In this document: one piece after another, positions 60,083 through 64,000 of the stretch | How the letters are laid out: each line of letters begins with the position of its first letter | Position numbering within the stretch: the stretch's first letter is position 1 | Source of the DNA: Caulobacter sp. | GTDB taxonomy: Bacteria > Pseudomonadota > Alphaproteobacteria > Caulobacterales > Caulobacteraceae | Reading direction: 5' to 3' | Assembly (NCBI GenBank): GCA_030678995.1 | Contig: JAUXTQ010000027.1 | Coordinates: 1 to 64,000 of the forward strand | DNA length: 64,000 bases | The notes under the pieces: model-generated | The model's database searches: none | What the model saw: only the letters and a program-made list of their open reading frames with translations | Told to the model about the DNA's origin: nothing | Position numbers and translations under genes: made by a program

Positions 60083-61096
60083 CTACAGCACCCCGTTGTA
60101 GCCGCGGTACCAGTCGACGAACGCCTTGACGCCCTCTTCCACGGTCACCCTGGGGCGATAGCCGACGAGGTTGGCCAGGTCGGTGACATCGGCCTCGGTG
60201 TCCGGCACATCACCCGGCTGGAGGGGCAACATCTCCATGATCGACTTGCGGCCGAGACACTGTTCCAGCACCTCGATGTAGCGCAGCAGCTCGACCTGCT
60301 GTTCGGCGCCGATGTTGAAAATGCGATAGGGGCCCGAACCGCTGGTGGCCGGATCCGGGCGGGCGCCGTCCCAGTCCGGATTGGCCGTGGGCGGCTGGTC
60401 CAGCACGCGGATCACGCCCTCGACGATGTCGTCAATGAAGGTGAAGCTGCGCTTGTGTTTCCCGTGATTGAACACCTTGATCGACTCGCCGGCGAGAATC
60501 GCCTTTGTAAACATGAACAGGGCCATGTCCGGTCGGCCCCAGGGCCCGTAGACGGTGAAGAATCTCAGGCCTGTGCACGGCAGGTCGAACAGGTTGGCAT
60601 AGCTGTGCGCCATCTGTTCGTTGGCCTTCTTGGTGGCCGCGTACAGGGTCAGGGGATGCTCGGTGCTGTCATGCTCCGAGAAGGGCATCTTCAGGTTGGC
60701 CCCGTAGACCGAGCTGGTCGAGGCGAAAACCAGATGTTCCACGCCATTGTGCCGGCAGCCCTCCAGCACGTGCAGGAAGCCGGTCACGTTGCTTGACACA
60801 TAGATGTGCGGGTTGGTCGCGGCGTACCGCACGCCGGCCTGGGCGGCCAGATTGATCACGCGCTGGGGCCGGTGGGCGGCGAAGGCCTGTTCCATCGCCT
60901 GGCGGTCTGACAGGTCGATGGTCAGCTGGATGAAGTTGGGGTGATCGAGGTGACGCGCCAAGCGGGCGCGCTTCAACTCCGGATCATAGTAGTCGTTGAG
61001 GCAGTCGACGCCAATCACGCTGTCGCCGCGCTCCAGGAGCCGCAAGCAGGTGGCCGATCCGATGAATCCGGCGCTGCCGGTGACCATCACTTTCAT
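60083..61096 (-). CDS. NAD-dependent epimerase (UDP-glucuronate 4-epimerase-like)
   Basis: MVTGSAGFIGSATCLRLLERGDSVIGVDCLNDYYDPELK, YAATKKANE, TVYGPWGRPDMALFMFTKAI. Confidence 0.94.
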   Translation of the reverse strand: MKVMVTGSAGFIGSATCLRLLERGDSVIGVDCLNDYYDPELKRARLARHLDHPNFIQLTIDLSDRQAMEQAFAAHRPQRVINLAAQAGVRYAATNPHIYVSSNVTGFLHVLEGCRHNGVEHLVFASTSSVYGANLKMPFSEHDSTEHPLTLYAATKKANEQMAHSYANLFDLPCTGLRFFTVYGPWGRPDMALFMFTKAILAGESIKVFNHGKHKRSFTFIDDIVEGVIRVLDQPPTANPDWDGARPDPATSGSGPYRIFNIGAEQQVELLRYIEVLEQCLGRKSIMEMLPLQPGDVPDTEADVTDLANLVGYRPRVTVEEGVKAFVDWYRGYNGVL

Positions 61097-61130
61097 GAGA
61101 CTGCTCCGAACAGGTCGGGACCGGGGCCGC

Positions 61131-62408
61131 TCACAGGCGGCCGTCGACCGCCAGCGGCGGCAAGGCGGACTTGACGTCGTACATCACGAACGCCGGCTTG
61201 CCGAATGCGCGAAGGCCTTCGGCCCCCAGGTCGACGAACTGGCTATGGGCGACGGCGAGGATGACGACGTCATAGGCCCCCACTTCCGGCGCCGCGGTCA
61301 GGGTCAGACCGTACTCGTGGCGGGCCTCAGCCGCGTCAACCCAGGGGTCATGCACGTCCACCGCCATCCGGTGCTCGGCCAGTTCCGCGACAATGTCGAC
61401 GACCCGGGTGTTGCGCAGATCGGGGCAGTTTTCCTTGAAAGCCAGCCCCAGCACCAGGGCGCGGGCGCCGACCGGGTTTACGCCCTTGCGCACCAGCAGC
61501 CGCAGCACCTGATTGGCGACATAGCCGCCCATGCCGTCATTGATACGCCGCCCCGCGAGGATCACCTCGGGATGGTATCCCACCTCCTGGGCCTTGTGGG
61601 TCAGGTAGTAGGGATCGACGCCGATGCAGTGGCCGCCGACCAGTCCGGGCCGGAACGGCAGGAAATTCCACTTCGTCCCCGCCGCCTGCAGCACCTCCAG
61701 GGTGTCGATGCCCAGCCGGTTGAAGATCATCGCGAACTCGTTGATCAGGGCTATGTTCAGGTCGCGCTGGGTGTTCTCGATCACCTTGGCGGCCTCGGCC
61801 ACCTTGATCGAGCTGGCCAGATGAGTGCCGGCCGGAACGATTGCGCGATAGAGCGAGTCGACAAAGGCAGCCGCCTCCGGCGTTGATCCCGCCGTCACCT
61901 TGGTGATGGTCGAAAGCCGGTGCTCGCGATCGCCGGGATTGGCGCGCTCCGGGCTGTATCCGCAGAAGAAGTCCCGATTGAACACCAGCCCGGACTCCCT
62001 CTCCAGGATCGGGACGCAGATTTCCTCGGTGCAGCCGGGGTAGACGGTGGACTCATAGATCACCACCGCGCCGGCCCTGAGGTGGCGGCCGATGGCCCGG
62101 CTGGCCGCCGAGATCGCGCCGAGGTCGGGACGCCGGGCGGAGTCGATGGGCGTGGGGACGGTGACGATGAACACATTGCGATCGGCCAGGTCCGCCTCCT
62201 GGTCGCTGAACCGCAGATGTGATGAGCCGGCGAGTTCGGCGGCCTCGACTTCCAGCGTGCGATCTTCGCCGCGGCGCAATTCAGCGACCCGGCCGGCATC
62301 CAGATCGTAACCGAGGGTGTCGTGCGCCGCCCCGAAGGCCACCGCCAACGGCAGGCCGACATAGCCCAGGCCCAGGACACAGAGACGGGCTTCACCGGGT
62401 GCGATCAT
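61131..62408 (-). CDS. nucleotide sugar dehydrogenase (TviB/WbpO-like)
   Basis: LCVLGLGYVGLPLAVAFG, VVIYESTVYPGCTEEICVPILE, PGLVGGHCIGVDPYYLTHKA. Confidence 0.95.
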   Translation of the reverse strand: MIAPGEARLCVLGLGYVGLPLAVAFGAAHDTLGYDLDAGRVAELRRGEDRTLEVEAAELAGSSHLRFSDQEADLADRNVFIVTVPTPIDSARRPDLGAISAASRAIGRHLRAGAVVIYESTVYPGCTEEICVPILERESGLVFNRDFFCGYSPERANPGDREHRLSTITKVTAGSTPEAAAFVDSLYRAIVPAGTHLASSIKVAEAAKVIENTQRDLNIALINEFAMIFNRLGIDTLEVLQAAGTKWNFLPFRPGLVGGHCIGVDPYYLTHKAQEVGYHPEVILAGRRINDGMGGYVANQVLRLLVRKGVNPVGARALVLGLAFKENCPDLRNTRVVDIVAELAEHRMAVDVHDPWVDAAEARHEYGLTLTAAPEVGAYDVVILAVAHSQFVDLGAEGLRAFGKPAFVMYDVKSALPPLAVDGRL

Positions 62409-62542
62409 GCGACAGGCCCTTGCGCGTGGGCGAGTCCCGCCCAGGCTCCGGCAATCGACGATCCCGCGCGCACTGGCAAGAGGGAACCGCGCCGATGGTC
62501 AGCGTGGCGCTCGCGAACACGGAGGGCGGTCAGAGCCTGAAC

Positions 62543-63076
62543 CTAGGGGTCCTGCGGCGTGGGGGTGGGCGAGACATCGAGCACGCCCTCCCACGGTTGC
62601 CGCTCCAGGGTCAGGGACGGGCCGGCCGGAGCCTTGGTGGCCTTGGCGTCGGCATAGGCCGCCGTGACCGCCAGCGGCCGGTCAGTGAGCACCAGAATCT
62701 CGCAATACAGCCGGATGGTCTTGGGGCCGGCGGTCCAGGGATTCGTGGTCGTCGGCTTGCGCGAGGCCGGACCGCAGGTGCGGTTGCCCACGATGATGGT
62801 CAGCTGCTGGGCGGCGCCGGGACCCTGGGCGGTCGATGTGCCGCTGGCCTTGACCAGGTAGCGACCCGCCGTCATGGCCGGCAAGGTGCATGTCGTTTGA
62901 CCCGGATTGATCACCCGGCAGTAGTTGGCGCCAATGTCAGGCTGGGAATAGCCCTGAAAGGCGCGCGGCGCACCGAGCGGCGCGCTCGGAGCGGCTGGAG
63001 CGGCCGGAGCCGGTTGAGCCGAGGGAGTGGCGACGCCGATCACGGACAGGGCGGCGGCTATGATCAGGGTGCGCAT
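62543..63076 (-). CDS. exported hypothetical protein
   Basis: Signal peptide MRTLIIAAALSVIGVATPSAQ; Cys-containing. Confidence 0.75.
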   Translation of the reverse strand: MRTLIIAAALSVIGVATPSAQPAPAAPAAPSAPLGAPRAFQGYSQPDIGANYCRVINPGQTTCTLPAMTAGRYLVKASGTSTAQGPGAAQQLTIIVGNRTCGPASRKPTTTNPWTAGPKTIRLYCEILVLTDRPLAVTAAYADAKATKAPAGPSLTLERQPWEGVLDVSPTPTPQDP

Positions 63077-63102
63077 GGGCGTCTCCTGTTTTGGGTCCTG
63101 GA

Positions 63103-63405
63103 TCAGGACTTGGTCTTGTTGGTGGATATCACGCCACGGCTCTCGAGGGCGGCCTGCAGGTTGTTCATCTTGTTGAACATGTCCACCGCCCCGTCGAGAT
63201 CGAGGACCAGCCGCACGACGGGCACCGCGCGGCCGGTGCGCTTTGCGGACTTTCCATCGGGGTCATCCATCCTGGCGACGCAGAACTCGACGCGCAGGGT
63301 GCGTCCGTCGAAGGTCATCCGCTGGACGTTGTCGGCGAACGTCTCGACGACATCGGCGCGGTCTTCGTAGCGCAGATCTGCGGTTTTCGGATTGGCCTTG
63401 GCCAT
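63103..63405 (-). CDS. hypothetical protein (100 aa)
   Basis: MAKANPKTADLRYEDRADVVETFADNVQRMTFDGRTLRVEF. Confidence 0.7.
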   Translation of the reverse strand: MAKANPKTADLRYEDRADVVETFADNVQRMTFDGRTLRVEFCVARMDDPDGKSAKRTGRAVPVVRLVLDLDGAVDMFNKMNNLQAALESRGVISTNKTKS

Positions 63406-63470
63406 ATGTGCCTCCCTGTGGCGCCGGCGAAACCGGGCCGCGCGTCGCCTGTGATCTGGTCGCGGACTGT

Positions 63471-63508
63471 AGCAGAAACGAAGAGGGCCGGTCTCGCGAC
63501 CGGCCCTC
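63471..63508 (-). terminator. intrinsic terminator downstream of the autotransporter-like gene
   Basis: GAGGGCCGGT-CTCGCG-ACCGGCCCTC stem; minus-strand tail TTCGTTTCT. Confidence 0.7.
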
Positions 63509-63525
63509 CTGTTGTTTGGCCGGGC

Positions 63526-64000
63526 TTACCAGCGCCAGCGGAAGCCGAGCGAGGCGTCCGTGGACTGATAGTCGTCCTTGAACTTCACGCCCGCGTTCAC
63601 GAAGGCCGAGAAGGCCGATTCGGAGCTGAACACGTTCACGCTGCCGGAGACTTCGCCGAAGGTGCCGTTGAAGTCGTCGCCCAGAGGCAGGTCGGGACCG
63701 GCGCTGTGGATCACCAGGCCGTTCTCGCCGTCGAACTCGTTCCAGACCCGACCCGTCAAGGTGAACTTGGCGGAGAAGGTGTCCAGATCGACGTTGGTGC
63801 CCAGACGGCCGCCGATGCTGCCGCGCATGCTGGTCTGCTCGTCCCAGTCGATAACCGCGCCCGGGACGGTGACGTCGTCGAACTCGGTCTTGACGTAGGA
63901 CAGGCTGGCGATCGGCTCGAAGAAGGCCGACTCGCCGAGGGCCAGGGTGACCCCGCCCTCGATCTGACCGCCCCAGCTGTTCACTTCACTGGTGAAGATG
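63526..64000 (-). CDS. autotransporter-type outer-membrane beta-barrel C-terminus (5' truncated by right edge)
   Basis: Frame open to the edge; ...VNAGVKFKDDYQSTDASLGFRWRW ends in aromatic residue. Confidence 0.85.
   Translation of the reverse strand, partial: IFTSEVNSWGGQIEGGVTLALGESAFFEPIASLSYVKTEFDDVTVPGAVIDWDEQTSMRGSIGGRLGTNVDLDTFSAKFTLTGRVWNEFDGENGLVIHSAGPDLPLGDDFNGTFGEVSGSVNVFSSESAFSAFVNAGVKFKDDYQSTDASLGFRWRW

Overview
64-kb, high-GC alphaproteobacterial chromosome segment. ATP synthase operon order, REP types and protein families suggest Caulobacteraceae (inference). Most of it is housekeeping: atpHAGDC, beta-oxidation genes, a LemA/TPM cluster, class I LysRS, sulfur assimilation and transsulfuration genes (cysK, cbs, cgl, cysD, cysNC), and sugar/envelope genes. 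Parts that deserve a second look: (1) a 1203-aa M10/serralysin-like RTX protein whose Ca-binding modules are joined by very long Ser-Pro(n) rods (one run of 23 Pro), containing a recent 636-bp internal duplication; (2) a lower-GC restriction-modification island (m5C methyltransferase coupled to an unclassified PD-(D/E)XK-like protein) with a perfect palindrome upstream and vsr about 2.4 kb away, vsr's 3' end being formed by a REP-like 30-bp inverted repeat; (3) an un-annotated 39-aa hydrophobic small protein followed by two interlocked 11-bp helices and an intrinsic terminator about 18 nt upstream of a HAD-phosphatase start codon; (4) a Panacea/SocA-like antitoxin with a RelE/ParE-like partner beside an S24/HTH regulator that has tandem direct-repeat operators; (5) two dispersed repeat families with two copies each. 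No CRISPR array, rRNA or convincing tRNA was seen. All assignments come from reading the sequence; no database search was run.
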